Shown: in pieces, positions 40,001-49,502 of the stretch
Layout of the letters: every line of letters starts with the position of its first letter
Numbering within the stretch: the stretch's first letter is position 1
NCBI GenBank assembly: GCA_001970955.1
Contig: MPUH01000163.1
Coordinates: 1-64,000, forward strand
Direction: 5' to 3'
Length of the DNA: 64,000 nt
DNA from: Stentor coeruleus
Lineage: Eukaryota; Ciliophora; Heterotrichea; Heterotrichida; Stentoridae
Translations under genes and position numbers: made by a program
Notes under the pieces: generated by a model
Seen by the model: only the letters and a program-made list of their open reading frames with translations
Databases searched by the model: none
What the model was told of the DNA's origin: nothing

Positions 40001-41732
40001 TAATTACAACCATTTGTCTTGCATAACTAGGCATTTTCTCAACTGTTACAGTGCTTAATAAATACTCTTCTTCTATAATATTAAACTCAGGGTCTTCTGA
40101 ATTTATAGGAACAGCCAAACCTTGATAAGCATGAATAAAACCCATCAATACTTCTGCATTTAATGCTAAATATCCAAAGCCCCCAGAACTTCTAATTAGC
40201 ATAAGTAAAATATCGGTAATATTAATAAAAGCTATACGATAATCATCTAAAGTGGTAGTCTGAGAAACAAAAAAAGATAAGAGATTTGGCAAGAAGTTTG
40301 TATAAGTAAGCCAGTCTGCTAAAGAGTTTGTGAGTATTTGTTGAGACATAAGTTGGGATGTCCCTTGTAAATTCTGTAAAGTAGTCCCACTATCCAATAG
40401 TAAAAAAGTCAAAAGGTCATGTTTGACACTAGTAAAAGCATGAGAAGAGCTTCTAAGCATTTGTAGCTTCAAGTTCCTTCTAATTGTTTCAATCATCGAC
40501 AAAGGGTTTTCCCCAGAACGTATAACCAAAGTCAGTTTCTGCAATGAATAATAAAAACTACACTTATTCAAAAGCCCTTTAATACAATTCGTCACTTTTA
40601 TAGATTTTTTCTCATTTAAAAGCCCTAAAAGTATTTGATATCCAGTTTTATAAACCCCCTCCTCTTCAACTTTAACCTTTTTATTATCATCTTTTCTTTT
40701 AGTCTTTGGGAACGTAAAATGTATCTGTATAAGTTTTGCATCTAATCTTAATGTCGAGTCATACTCAAAAAAATACTTAACATTACTTGGAACTGATATC
40801 AAAGCATGAAAAGAATTGAGAATTTTAGATACAAGTTGAGATGAGGCTGATGGATGAGTAATTAATAACAATAAGTGAGACAAACCTGAAGACTCAAGGA
40901 AATTTTGTGCTAGCCGAGGCAATTCTAATAAGTGATTGATGACTATTAAAGCTGCCTTAGCCTCCATTAAGCCATGAAGGTTTCCTTCTAAAGCACTTAT
41001 TGCTATTTTTACTAGGCTCAAAGGTAGCTTACTATCTGCTAATTTTCTAAGTCCTGAGTTCGCAGAGTCATACCCTGCATGATAGAAATTTATCACGTTC
41101 TCTATTAGTCCTCCAAGTTTTTCTAAGTTTCCTAGATACCCAGTCCCTGAAGAAATCCCTTGAAGTAAGCCTTCAATTTCATTTACTGTCGCATTCACGC
41201 TCTCCTGTGGCGACTTCCACAAAGTGAAAACTGCCGGTGAAGGGCTGGCAAAGTCTCCAAAGCTGTAGCGTATGCTTGTTATTGAAGAGTCTTCAAAGTC
41301 CATCCAATACTGAAACAAGCCATGATATTCAAGTGGAGAGATATGAAGAAGTTCAATATCTGCTTGAATCTGTATAGGTTTTACCAGTTTAATTGTGAGT
41401 TTATTATTATTCAAGCTCACTTCACTAGCTTCTAAACAAAGATTAAGGCTTTTATATTCACCTTTTACAGCTAAAAAGTTTGTAAGTATCGGTTCACGAA
41501 GTTTTATAGGGAAATCATTACCTGTAGGCTCTACTCGTTCAACACGTTCTAAAGTTACGAGCTCATCTGAAGGGGTCCTAAGGTCCTTAGCTGAAAACTC
41601 AACTTGATGAAGAGGAAACTGCGGCTTTGCAATGCGAATTTCTGTTATCAGTAAAGGTCTTCTAAGTCTTATTGGGTCAGAATGATATGAGTTGCTTTCA
41701 TGCAAGATCGGTTCTAGCCAAATTGAAGCCAT
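37068..41732 (-). CDS. Large helical-repeat protein, candidate Virilizer (VIRMA)-like
   Basis: An uninterrupted 1554-residue frame, one of the longest in the window. The N-terminal 100 residues alternate strands (IRLRRPLLITEIRIAKPQ...VEFSAKDL...NFLAVKGEYKSLNLCLEASEV) in the manner of the VIR_N domain of Virilizer. The rest is a Leu/Ile-rich armadillo/HEAT-like helical array (about 170-1270), then a Ser-rich linker and a short C-terminal helical part. Virilizer is the scaffold of the m6A mRNA methyltransferase complex. I am confident of the ARM/HEAT architecture and only moderately confident of the name; another large helical scaffold is possible. No intron seen. Confidence 0.5.
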   Translation of the reverse strand: MASIWLEPILHESNSYHSDPIRLRRPLLITEIRIAKPQFPLHQVEFSAKDLRTPSDELVTLERVERVEPTGNDFPIKLREPILTNFLAVKGEYKSLNLCLEASEVSLNNNKLTIKLVKPIQIQADIELLHISPLEYHGLFQYWMDFEDSSITSIRYSFGDFASPSPAVFTLWKSPQESVNATVNEIEGLLQGISSGTGYLGNLEKLGGLIENVINFYHAGYDSANSGLRKLADSKLPLSLVKIAISALEGNLHGLMEAKAALIVINHLLELPRLAQNFLESSGLSHLLLLITHPSASSQLVSKILNSFHALISVPSNVKYFFEYDSTLRLDAKLIQIHFTFPKTKRKDDNKKVKVEEEGVYKTGYQILLGLLNEKKSIKVTNCIKGLLNKCSFYYSLQKLTLVIRSGENPLSMIETIRRNLKLQMLRSSSHAFTSVKHDLLTFLLLDSGTTLQNLQGTSQLMSQQILTNSLADWLTYTNFLPNLLSFFVSQTTTLDDYRIAFINITDILLMLIRSSGGFGYLALNAEVLMGFIHAYQGLAVPINSEDPEFNIIEEEYLLSTVTVEKMPSYARQMVVIISSLLKISEQLAAIKNGEVLTGMNSLYALVNSDDAGSITTAVLYCVVRHNPEILLWIVEQVDLALDADNLKSFYVLELLKTILQEDRSGEVMLLIGQDLYKTLDNSGCIYAELRDSIDILLDLLKPISKLKNGDPDDLISDISTIAKVKKDKIEAKAAFFVIGESTYPDLDLSSFGDLNTKGSAILQLLPSLRLINLILSVKKWLSIQLIKQNFLPILTNIVSKTTQILHTLYTKPNTKEVFNIINISQVKNEHFELMIPCINIFNIILEQLLGTELLMYNNSPLLESLLHLASLCEIESSYPGEFVKAKISRMIKTVFILWAQLPNFCDIYLPIIFEHAFQYPFKKSAILTIIGSIFEYYISSKDPSFYHKCAEWAAKDYSMPLFGPELIYYYIIQASNIEGEHKIMNSFQMSESKIKESSASKYEVRNSWNYKKYLGLFIDQQGSIIDKSFRILFSTNNYEVHISFIRILRCILACNNLQAGKNIIDHLKRKIRDKNSFNGKAIYVLHAISDIPCAKGLCLHEDMPDLLISFLHKNEFTKITLRIFENFFDASITSCDDEKKSGQNTGNGIQSKIELYTYTEDMPTISQIQHFLLEIREFLMFDVPGIEDAAMEDDEDQLYGEFTKAKQTVANISWEITLGVLNTLKVLSSNPVGKSLIVCSHYPPKESPGPLDFVGLAKRISIGLNQEEYQECSLVLLAVFLDILKNTGTNVLTPESLANLTSQLKHLSSTSGEIEKPAKSTSSSSSPSQKANTFLKTLASLTSIQPIPSIDLPIPRDINIKFPAKTPDFNKIKDFSKILKKNHSNQLILSKRVGEKIQVKPIQFLTDLLPPPYPPQFKYKVDIKVSDWSSFNEAHQELTTEKVLEKQKIFEEKIKKSLPPNGYVPSNQNEIMMPKAPIQPMMPIQQTIQQTMNTQFTRNIAAPQNFLNDSERKAYNELANLIQKKDRSQDPRLQLRIDQILGDYPSFANYLKN

Positions 41733-41953
41733 TTATTCTTAACCTTTAATCCTGGCCTGTGATATGGCTTGACAAAAGTACTTTAGAGTTAAATTTTCAG
41801 AGAAAAAAGCGTAAATATTATGCTGTGTATTGCAAATTTACTATAGGACTGAATTTGTTGTTGATAAAATTGTATGCAAATGGACTATTGGAGTTCGTAT
41901 GAAAGGACTTAAATATTGTAATTAGATGAATATGGAAATTGACTAAAGTAAGT

Positions 41954-42535
41954 TTAAGTAAATGATGAAACTCTTCGGACTCGATCATCGTATCTTCTGA
42001 TTACTTGTTCACCGATTGTTGTGAAAAGTTGCTCAACATCTTGTTGTTTTAGCTGAGTAAAGGTTACGGCTGAGGTTTCGATGAACTCGCATTTGTTGGT
42101 TCTGGCAAAAGCTACACCTTCTTGTGGACGGACGACAACACGCTCAGAAATGTCGTTTTTATTAGCTACCACAACCCCATAGAAAACTTTTTCTTTCAGT
42201 GTATCCTTGACAGTTTTTAACCATACTTGAAGAGAATTGAAGCTTTCTGTATTAGTTATATCGTAGACAAATACAATAACAGTAGATCTGTGTATCTATA
42301 TTAATAATACCATATCTGTAGTGATATTTTTGTACATAGTTTGACCTGAAGTATCGATTATTTGAAATTCTATAGATCTGTTGTTGATTTTCATGCTTTT
42401 TGAGTAGACTTCACATCCTTGAGTCATTGTATAATTTTTAGGAAACCCACTTGGACCATTTGCTAAGGTCAGTGCAAGAGCTGATTTACCTACTGTAGCA
42501 TCTCCTACTAATGCAACTCGGCTTCTTATTACCAT
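41954..42535 (-). CDS. IFT27: IFT27/RABL4 small GTPase, two exons
   Basis: Exons 42311-42535 and 41954-42295 join across a 15-nt intron into 188 residues. P-loop GDATVGKSALA, switch I FPKNYTMTQGCEVYSKS (IFT27 has FQKSYTLTTGMDL), G3 DTSGQ, VIVFVYDITNTESFNS, G4 NKND and ETSAV. The order and wording follow IFT27, the Rab-like GTPase of intraflagellar transport complex IFT-B that partners IFT25 and links to BBSome exit. There is no C-terminal prenylation cysteine, as in IFT27. Part of the spliced frame (VYDIT) is only in frame after intron removal. Confidence 0.85.
42296..42310 (-). other. 15-nt intron in IFT27
   Basis: Coding-strand sequence GTATTATTAATATAG, phase 0, in-frame TAG if kept. It separates the G3 and VYDIT regions of the GTPase. 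Confidence 0.93.
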
Positions 42536-43526
42536 TTACCTCGGTACAGGATGGTAAAAATTAATAATCATATCATTTAGGGTAAAATCTTTTTTTGGGT
42601 GTAGGTTTGAATTTAAATTACAAGTTAAAGTACATCCTTAAGTTAGGTGTTAATAAGTAGAATATTTTTATTNAAAAAACAAATTTAAAGCATAAATTAT
42701 TATTAGTTTTGATTGAATATTCTATTAAAATTAGATAGCTGGTTTGAATTTAAATTACAAGTTAAAGTACATCCTTAAGTTAGGTGTTAATAAGTAGAAT
42801 ATTTTTATTTGAATGTAAGTATAATTTGATTGTATTAGAGATGAATAAATGTTTTGGAAAATTGAAATTATTTATTACTTTAACTTAATTAAATTAGTTA
42901 AAATAAAAATTAAGAGTCTCTAAAGTATACATTTTTTCAGTTCTAAGATTTTTATATGAGTAAAACATTATTTTAATTAAGATTACTTTCTAGCTATCAC
43001 AAATTAAAACCTTATACAAATACCCTATCTTATTTTTTTTATTATTACTGGTATATCCCTTCTTAAAAATATACTCATTAGTTTCATTCTAAAAAATATA
43101 TCATCACTATATTTTACCTATAATTAAATGTTATTTTTATTAACAGGCAAATATATTAAAAGCAATATAAAAGTCCTTGAAAGCTTATAATTTTATATTA
43201 AACACATAAAAAAATAATTTATCTCTATCATACTTAAACCTTAATCCAAATAACTCTTATAAACAGTAATTCTAATTTGTAAATTTATGATAATTTATCG
43301 CTAAAAATGATAACTCTACTTTTATCCTATTAATTCAATCTATATCATAACAGTTAAAAAAAAAAGAAGCATAATTTCACTATTCATAAAAACCTTTATT
43401 AATCAAAATTTATGCCAATAATAAAATACTAAAATATATTTTGAGTCACAATAAACTAATCTAAATCCTCAAGTTATAAAAGTTATCTTTTATTATATAA
43501 TTATCCTTCATAAACATAATTAATCA
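42536..43526. other. Intergenic between divergent genes, with one assembly join
   Basis: Very AT-rich, no gene. It holds the duplication around the N at 42673 and then a G-poor flank before the STPG-type gene. Confidence 0.5.
42604..42809. repeat. Direct duplication around a single N
   Basis: A 69-nt sequence beginning GGTTTGAATTTAAATTAC occurs at 42604-42672 and 42741-42809. The single N at 42673 follows the first copy exactly. This is the same pattern as at 22.7 and 29.6 kb. Confidence 0.85.
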
Positions 43527-44357
43527 ATGACAGAAAAAAGATATCATAGTGTTGGGAAAGCAAAAAGCAATCAATACCCTATCCTATCAAGAGCTCAAAG
43601 ATTTTACACTGAAAACTCGCAACAAATACCAGGTCCAGGCATGTATTCCTTAACAGACAATAATAGATCAGGGGTAAAATTTTCTATAAATAAACGTTCT
43701 CCGTTATTCAAAGTTCCTGAAAATCCTGCTCCAGGAACTTATAATATCCCTTCTTGCTTTGATAAAGGCCAAAGCTATTCATTTTCTCCAAAAATATCTA
43801 AATCCATACCAAAATATCCTGGACCAGGAGATTATAATGTAAAAGATGTTGTCCCAAATGCAGCAAGAGCGATTTTTGGTAAAGAACGAAGAAAAGATAA
43901 TTTCCTTAATATGGAACTTATAAGTGTTCCTGGTCCAGGGAATTATGGATTTAGGAAAACTTTAGAAGGACCGAAATGGAAATTTGGTTCAGAGCCAAGT
44001 AGAAAGCATGCAGAAATAGAAGATTTACCTGGACCTGGGGCTTATGAGGTTAAACCTATTATTTCGAATGTTTTTATCAAATTCCCACTTAGTAAAAGAC
44101 CTTATAAAATTGATAAACTTCCTGGACCTGGTTATTATGATATAAATTCATCAAGACTGCCTTCATTTGCATCTCAAAAAGCTGAAAAGTTTCAAAGACT
44201 ATCTGGACCTTTAATGCCAGGACCTTCTGATTATTTTTTAAGCAATCAAAATTCACCAATGTCGCAAAGTTCGATGAAAATGCTTAGAAATTTTGAAAAG
44301 TTTTCTAGGAACACCCTTTCAACTCTCAATTCGGCTGATATTTTGAAAAATAATTAA
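43527..44357 (+). CDS. Sperm-tail PG-rich (STPG/ODF3-type) repeat protein
   Basis: A 276-residue protein with seven Pro-Gly repeats: PGPGMY 35-40, PAPGTY 67-72, PGPGDY 98-103, PGPGNY 135-140, PGPGAY 168-173, PGPGYY 199-204 and PGPSDY 231-236. Spacing is about 30-35 residues and the stretches between are basic and Phe/Ser-rich. This SHIPPO/STPG pattern defines the ODF3/CIMAP and STPG families, many of which are microtubule-lumen or microtubule-surface proteins of cilia. A ciliary or cortical microtubule role is likely. The paralogue within the family is not resolved. Confidence 0.85.
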   Translation: MTEKRYHSVGKAKSNQYPILSRAQRFYTENSQQIPGPGMYSLTDNNRSGVKFSINKRSPLFKVPENPAPGTYNIPSCFDKGQSYSFSPKISKSIPKYPGPGDYNVKDVVPNAARAIFGKERRKDNFLNMELISVPGPGNYGFRKTLEGPKWKFGSEPSRKHAEIEDLPGPGAYEVKPIISNVFIKFPLSKRPYKIDKLPGPGYYDINSSRLPSFASQKAEKFQRLSGPLMPGPSDYFLSNQNSPMSQSSMKMLRNFEKFSRNTLSTLNSADILKNN

Positions 44358-45096
44358 ACTTATTAGAAAGTAGAAGGATTAGAGATTCTGATTTTTATAT
44401 TATAAAATTAAACATTCTAACATGATACTTTTATCTTATTTTCCATATCTAGGTTTCAACGAACTTTACATTAAAATTTCCTTATGTATTATCCTTGCCG
44501 AAACTCTCTATTTAAAACTTCTCTCCCTAACACTTTCACTTTACTAACAAAACTCATAATTTCAAACTTCATCCTCAATAAAATAAAATCTCCCTTAAAA
44601 AAAAAAAACCTTATCATTTCCTTAAAACCTATTCCTTCTACCAAAAAACCCATCATATTATATAATATTTCTTTTTCTTAACCGACATCCATTTCATTTC
44701 AGCCTAATCCTCCTATTTCTCACATTTTTTCACTCAATTTTATTAGGAAAATTATTCTTACTCTAAATTAAAAGCAACCATCTCTAATAGCAACTTGGCA
44801 ATTTGATAATTTCAAATTTATTTTATAAAAATAATATGTTAAAAACTTACACAATACTTATCAAAAATAAATCCTCCAATAAAATTTTGATTTTCTTCAA
44901 TATCCTGTTCCCAATTTGAAACAATATTTAACTATAACTAAAATTCTCTTACAACAATTTCTCCAAGTATTTCTAAAGACCAAAAGTCAAATTAATATTA
45001 TAATCTGAAAAAAAGCTTGAAAACTTTAAGAATTAGTCAAAAATAGTTTTGAGTTTTTTTTAATATAAAATCCTATATGAGTATTATAATTATTAT
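44358..45096. other. Intergenic, no convincing gene
   Basis: Mostly AT-rich and G-poor on the plus strand. A 65-codon frame at 44484-44681 is low complexity and lies within the C-rich upstream flank; not supported. Confidence 0.5.
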
Positions 45097-45993
45097 ATGG
45101 CATTTTTCTGTCAAGGTCTTGAACTTCCAGCTTTACCACATATTGGGATTTATGATACCGAAGGCTATGTTATTTTCCCAGCTAAAGAAGTTTCATGTGA
45201 AATTAATGACTTACCTGAAGACTTAGAAAGACAATTGTCTACATTAAATTTAGACCCAAGTGTTTATGAATTTAAAACATTATATCATGATGCAAGATAT
45301 TTGTCTTATATTGAAAACACTGTTGAAGTCAATCTTTTATTCCAGCCGTATGTGTTTTATGATTCACAGTATGGACAAAAGCATGAGTGTACTGTGAAAA
45401 TGGCTGTTTATCAGCATGGCAACCCATTTATGTTTTCTCATTTAAACTATTATACAAATGATAGTGTAGCTTTTAACCCTAAAGAGATTGGCAAATGCGA
45501 TTTCTTCACTTGTATACATCCTGAAGGTGATTCTATGTGTTTATCTCCAAATAATGGTAGACTAAAAGTGAGTGCCTATGTCCCAATGCATATATTTTAC
45601 ACTATACTCCTTGTCCCTTACCAAGGTAAAACAGCAAAAGTCCTCACCTGTAAGCATATTCTCTCTATAAACCCCAATCTAATCCGAAGTCTAACTTTAC
45701 CAGATTCAATTCTCACTGAGCCATTCTCCATATCTCTTTTCACAAATTTACTTGAACTTCTTGGCGATCATGAAGGATGGGTCTGGTATTTCCACAATGT
45801 AGCCTGGCGTAAAGCAGGGTGTCCAAAAAGTCATAATTTTGGTAAAAATTACTGGGAACAACTTATAACAAATTTCCAAACAGAAAATGATGACTTATCT
45901 TTCCAAGCTTTAAATGATATACTTTCAATATATCTCGAAGATCTTTGTCATTGGCTTAACCTATGCAAATCCTCTATATCCTCAATTCCATAA
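45097..45993 (+). CDS. Unrecognised conserved-looking protein
   Basis: A 298-residue protein with balanced composition and no low complexity, so it is surely coding, but I do not recognise the family. It has no signal peptide or membrane segment. Scattered Cys and His residues and Trp-rich patches (GWVWYFHNVAWRKAGCPKSHNFGKNYWEQLI at about 228-258) suggest a folded globular domain. The first half is strand-rich. It is convergent with the ubiquitin protease gene; the two stops are 17 nt apart. Confidence 0.7.
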   Translation: MAFFCQGLELPALPHIGIYDTEGYVIFPAKEVSCEINDLPEDLERQLSTLNLDPSVYEFKTLYHDARYLSYIENTVEVNLLFQPYVFYDSQYGQKHECTVKMAVYQHGNPFMFSHLNYYTNDSVAFNPKEIGKCDFFTCIHPEGDSMCLSPNNGRLKVSAYVPMHIFYTILLVPYQGKTAKVLTCKHILSINPNLIRSLTLPDSILTEPFSISLFTNLLELLGDHEGWVWYFHNVAWRKAGCPKSHNFGKNYWEQLITNFQTENDDLSFQALNDILSIYLEDLCHWLNLCKSSISSIP

Positions 45994-46010
45994 TATTTTA
46001 CTAACTATAA

Positions 46011-47114
46011 TCATTCTTTTCTAGACATAAACCTTGAAGGCAATGTTGCGCTTTTTGGTATATAAAATGACTCGCAGGCTTCAGGGTTTATTCTGTTTAA
46101 CAATTCTTTTTTTGCATATAAGCATATATAAGCTTGTGAATTAAACACTTCTTCCCATGAACATTTGCGAATACGATTATCACCAAGTAGCCACCATTGG
46201 TTTTCTTTTTTTACATATATCTTATAATGACCTCTAAACACAAAACCACTGTGTTCGATTATAGCACATAAAGCATATTCTGTTTTAAGGTTGCTTATAT
46301 ATGATAAGTTTAAAGACTTTGGCAAGAAAACATTTTCTGTAATTTTTGAGCTCCAGAATCTGTATTGGAATCTTTTTAATGTGATTAAAAAATAGTTTGG
46401 AGCTTCAGTTAACTGTGGGGAGATTGTATGAAGTGTATCATATTGGCATTTTTCGCAGTGAAATATAGTGATTTCATTTCTTAAATATTCAGAAAGACAA
46501 TAATATAAGTTTAAAGAAGCTTTTTCTGTTTTGAATATTGATATGAATGATGTTATAATGCCATGCTCAGATTCAGCTATCATAGATCTTTCTTGTTTTG
46601 ACATAAGACTGTCAAGAAGATCATTTGGAGGAACGTTTTCTGGGATTGAAAGAAAAAGTTGAATGAAAGTCTCAGATCTATTTGATGTTAATGCGCAGGT
46701 TGAGCATTTGAATTCATTAGTTAAAGTTCCTTTGAATATATGATTAATTATAGACTCCTCTGATTTTAAACTAATCATCAATTCCTGGTCTAATTTATCA
46801 AGCAAAGTCATGAGAAACTCTTGACTATCTTGCTGAGTATGTGGAACTAAATCTGGAGACAAAGTAAAACACTTTTTAACAAAAGCGTCAGGAATCAGTC
46901 TAATTTGCTTATCACTCCAAATATCATTAATAACTTGATGGAATAATTTCAGCAGCCTAAATATAGAATACTCAGCATTTTCAGGCAAGCTTTCTTTATC
47001 TAAATCTTCACAAAGTAGTTTCTTTAATGGAATTACATGAGCAAGAAGGTTAATCGCTGAGTTTATATAGCAAGTGTTTTTCAAGTTTTGTATTTCTTTA
47101 ACCCCTGGTTCCAT
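46011..47114 (-). CDS. Ubiquitin-specific protease (USP, C19 family)
   Basis: A 367-residue compact USP. Catalytic Cys box IQNLKNTCYINS (Cys15; Lys replaces the usual Gly of GNTCY), QQDSQEFLMTLLD (QQDAxEF motif), two CxxC pairs (CSTC near 144 and CEKC near 222) for the zinc ribbon, LKRFQY, and the His box GFVFRGHYKIYVKKENQWWLLGDNRI with the catalytic Asp/Asn. All three catalytic elements are present, so it should cleave ubiquitin. There is no extra domain to suggest a target. The gene ends in TGA, used here as a stop. Confidence 0.92.
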   Translation of the reverse strand: MEPGVKEIQNLKNTCYINSAINLLAHVIPLKKLLCEDLDKESLPENAEYSIFRLLKLFHQVINDIWSDKQIRLIPDAFVKKCFTLSPDLVPHTQQDSQEFLMTLLDKLDQELMISLKSEESIINHIFKGTLTNEFKCSTCALTSNRSETFIQLFLSIPENVPPNDLLDSLMSKQERSMIAESEHGIITSFISIFKTEKASLNLYYCLSEYLRNEITIFHCEKCQYDTLHTISPQLTEAPNYFLITLKRFQYRFWSSKITENVFLPKSLNLSYISNLKTEYALCAIIEHSGFVFRGHYKIYVKKENQWWLLGDNRIRKCSWEEVFNSQAYICLYAKKELLNRINPEACESFYIPKSATLPSRFMSRKE

Positions 47115-47385
47115 ATATATATAAGATAACTCTAACCAATATTTTACTTATAAAATCTTATAAAATGTTTCTGTTTAAAGTATTATTGAATAAGACTATA
47201 GAATAAAATTATGCGTGTTATTAAAAAAACTGTGGGTGTTAGGGTGTTATTTTTCATATACATCAAATTTAAATATGTTAATAAAAAGGAGTGATGGAAA
47301 GTTGTGTATAAAGATAAGGTTTATTTATATAAACAAGAGAAAATATAGAGGATTTAGAAGAAGAAGTATTAAACATGCTATAAAA

Positions 47386-48138
47386 TCAAGAATTGCATCG
47401 ATTGTCATCTGTTAATGCTATGAACAAATCAATGCCGATTAATTGTTTTTCTCTATCCTCATCTGTTGACGCTCCTCTCGATAAACTAGGTTGCTGGGTA
47501 TCAAGGGCAAATGTCCAGAATTCAAGTTTTTTAATATCATCTAATTCTTCCTGTGACACCCACTCTACCTTTTGTTGCTCCCAACTAATCAAACCTTCCA
47601 AAGTCTTCCTCGCCGAGGAGTGGCTCTGGAATTTTAAAAAACCACACCTTGTATTATTATGATAATGGAACTCAATATCTAAAATCCTTGAAGAGTTTTT
47701 AAAAAGCTGTCTAATTGACTCAGCTGATTCAAAATCTCCAACTGGAGACAATTTTAATATACGTTTTAGGCAATTTTCAGAAGGGATTATTTGTTTCTGT
47801 AGACTACTAAGCAGATTTTCGAATTTCTTATGGTCTTTAAAGTGTTTTTGATGTTCTGATAAGAATTCGCATGCCTTTTTTGTAAGACCTTCTTGATGAA
47901 GAATACTTGCGATATCTTTGATAGCACTTTCTCCACGGTCATTTTGTTTGATGGCTTCATGGTAGTAGAATTTTGCCAGTTCTAGATCTTTTTTGAGATA
48001 CTCCGCCCTTTTTGCTAGGGCGTATGGGGAATTGCCTTTGGGTAGTGGGAGCTTGGATTCTGAGTCCTTTGAGCATTCTGAAGGGACTGGGTCTGATTGT
48101 CTTAAACATATCACAACGGGCTTTGTTTGGGTTTTCAT
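47386..48138 (-). CDS. Protein with TPR-like helical repeat and RRM-like domain
   Basis: A 250-residue protein. Residues about 38-112 (SPYALAKRAEYLKKDLELAKFYYHEAIKQNDRGESAIKDIASILHQEGLTKKACEFLSEH) form paired helices of the TPR/SEL1 kind. Residues about 118-180 (ENCLKRILKLSPVGDFESAESIRQLFKNSSRILDIEFHYHNNTRCGFLKFQSHSSARKTLEGL) follow the pattern of an RRM, with GFLKF as a degenerate RNP1. A role in RNA metabolism is a reasonable inference. I do not recognise the orthologue. Confidence 0.65.
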   Translation of the reverse strand: MKTQTKPVVICLRQSDPVPSECSKDSESKLPLPKGNSPYALAKRAEYLKKDLELAKFYYHEAIKQNDRGESAIKDIASILHQEGLTKKACEFLSEHQKHFKDHKKFENLLSSLQKQIIPSENCLKRILKLSPVGDFESAESIRQLFKNSSRILDIEFHYHNNTRCGFLKFQSHSSARKTLEGLISWEQQKVEWVSQEELDDIKKLEFWTFALDTQQPSLSRGASTDEDREKQLIGIDLFIALTDDNRCNS

Positions 48139-48677
48139 ATGAATAATTAATAAACATTGTGGTCAGAAACAGGAAAATAAGAGAAAATATGCTGTCGATA
48201 ACGAATATATATAGAGTTTTTGAGTAAACAAAGAACTTAGCGCATTTCAGAATGAAAACTGTTGCTCCTTTTATAAAATCGCCCAACAACTCTAGAATAT
48301 TAATTTTTAGTATCCTCATATTTTATATCAAATAACTCTTATATAACCCCTATGGGCTTTCGACCCATTTAATAACATCAAAAAAAAAACTGTATATAAA
48401 ATCAACACCAAAACTTAAGAAAAAAACTTTTTCCTATTCAACACCTATAAAAAGTACGATAAAAATCCTAATCCTATCTTTAAAATACTCTTTCATACAA
48501 AACCTCAAAGACTAAAATAAATCTTCCATTGCCAAAATATCAAGAAAAAAACATGTAAAAAAGCTAAAAACAATTTTTGTGACATAAAAAAGCCTAGAAA
48601 TTACTATATTCGTTAATAAACCTCAAAAGTCTATAAAGTATCCATTTTATGATAAATTCCATAAATATCTAAATTAT
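48139..48677. other. Intergenic between two minus-strand genes
   Basis: No gene supported. A short hairpin ATGGG-CTTTCGA-CCCAT sits near 48350-48367 in otherwise AT-rich sequence; too short to call an RNA. Confidence 0.5.
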
Positions 48678-49475
48678 TTAAACTAATAAGACCGCATTGA
48701 TGCAACCATCGTTTTCAGGGTTATTTGTAACTTGAGCATATTTACCCCAAACGACTTTTCCTCCTTGAGTGACAAGCCCTAAATCTGACACATTAACTTC
48801 AATTATCGTACCTTTTGTTATCACTCCAAGAGTTGTATAAAGACCAGATTGAGGATTTTTTTTAACCCCGATTATATCTAAGAAAAAAGTCGCCTGAAGT
48901 TCGGGATGTGTGACATGAGCTTTTTTGAACCGCATCCCTGATGGTCTGATGTATCTTTCCATTTTAGGGGGTTTTCTAACAAAGTTTTCTCCGACAAAAC
49001 ATGCTTTGTTTATGATTCTCTTCCATACTTTCTTTTGTCTTTTACCACTTTTCACAACTTGAAACATTTCTTCATCAGTCATTGGTTTAACTTTTGGTAT
49101 AGGGACACTCCATTTCCCAGCTTTTTCTTTACGTTTCTGCTTGACCATGTTGCTTAAGATCTTGGTTTTGTTTGTACCTTCACGATCTAATAGATATGCT
49201 GGAACTGCTCCTTCTGGGACTGCATCTTTGTCTGTTGTGTTTACAGCTTTACCATCGTGAGCTTTTAGGAGCTTCCGCATATGAGCTTTTTCGGTATAGC
49301 GTTCTTTGTTGAAAAGCTTAGCTTTAATGCCTCTTAAGGATTGGGCTTTGGTTGAAGTTTCATGAGCTTCTCGGGCTTCTCGTTTACGCCTGTATAAAGA
49401 TTACTTCTTGACTGAAGTGTCAAACCTTTCTCCTTCGCGTTTCTGGAAAAGCTCGATATACTCGTTCTGTGGCAT
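48678..49475 (-). CDS. NSA2: Ribosome biogenesis protein NSA2, two exons
   Basis: Exons 49405-49475 and 48678-49389 join across a 15-nt intron into 260 residues, the exact length of NSA2 in other eukaryotes. The start MPQNEYIEL, then [54 protein letters not shown] and [52 protein letters not shown] are almost invariant in the family. NSA2 is an eS8-like protein of pre-60S particles needed for 27S rRNA processing. Its ATG is 27 nt from the stop of the upstream tandem-kinase gene on the same strand. Confidence 0.97.
49390..49404 (-). other. 15-nt intron in NSA2
   Basis: Coding-strand sequence GTAATCTTTATACAG, phase 2. Retention gives an immediate TAA; removal joins SVKK to [10 protein letters not shown], as in other NSA2 proteins. 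Confidence 0.96.
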
Positions 49476-49502
49476 TATATTAAACCTAAAAAACTACAAC
49501 TA

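Noticed and set aside
9745-44357. A cluster of ciliary genes (LC8, RSPH1, IFT27, STPG)
   Set aside because: They are interleaved with unrelated housekeeping genes over more than 30 kb, and ciliary genes are common in any ciliate genome.
44484-44681. Plus-strand 65-codon frame
   Set aside because: It lies in the C-rich, G-poor spacer before the next gene, has low complexity and no recognisable features.
48350-48367. tRNA T-arm-like hairpin ATGGG-CTTTCGA-CCCAT
   Set aside because: The loop does not fit TTCRANY and no acceptor, D or anticodon arm can be found around it.
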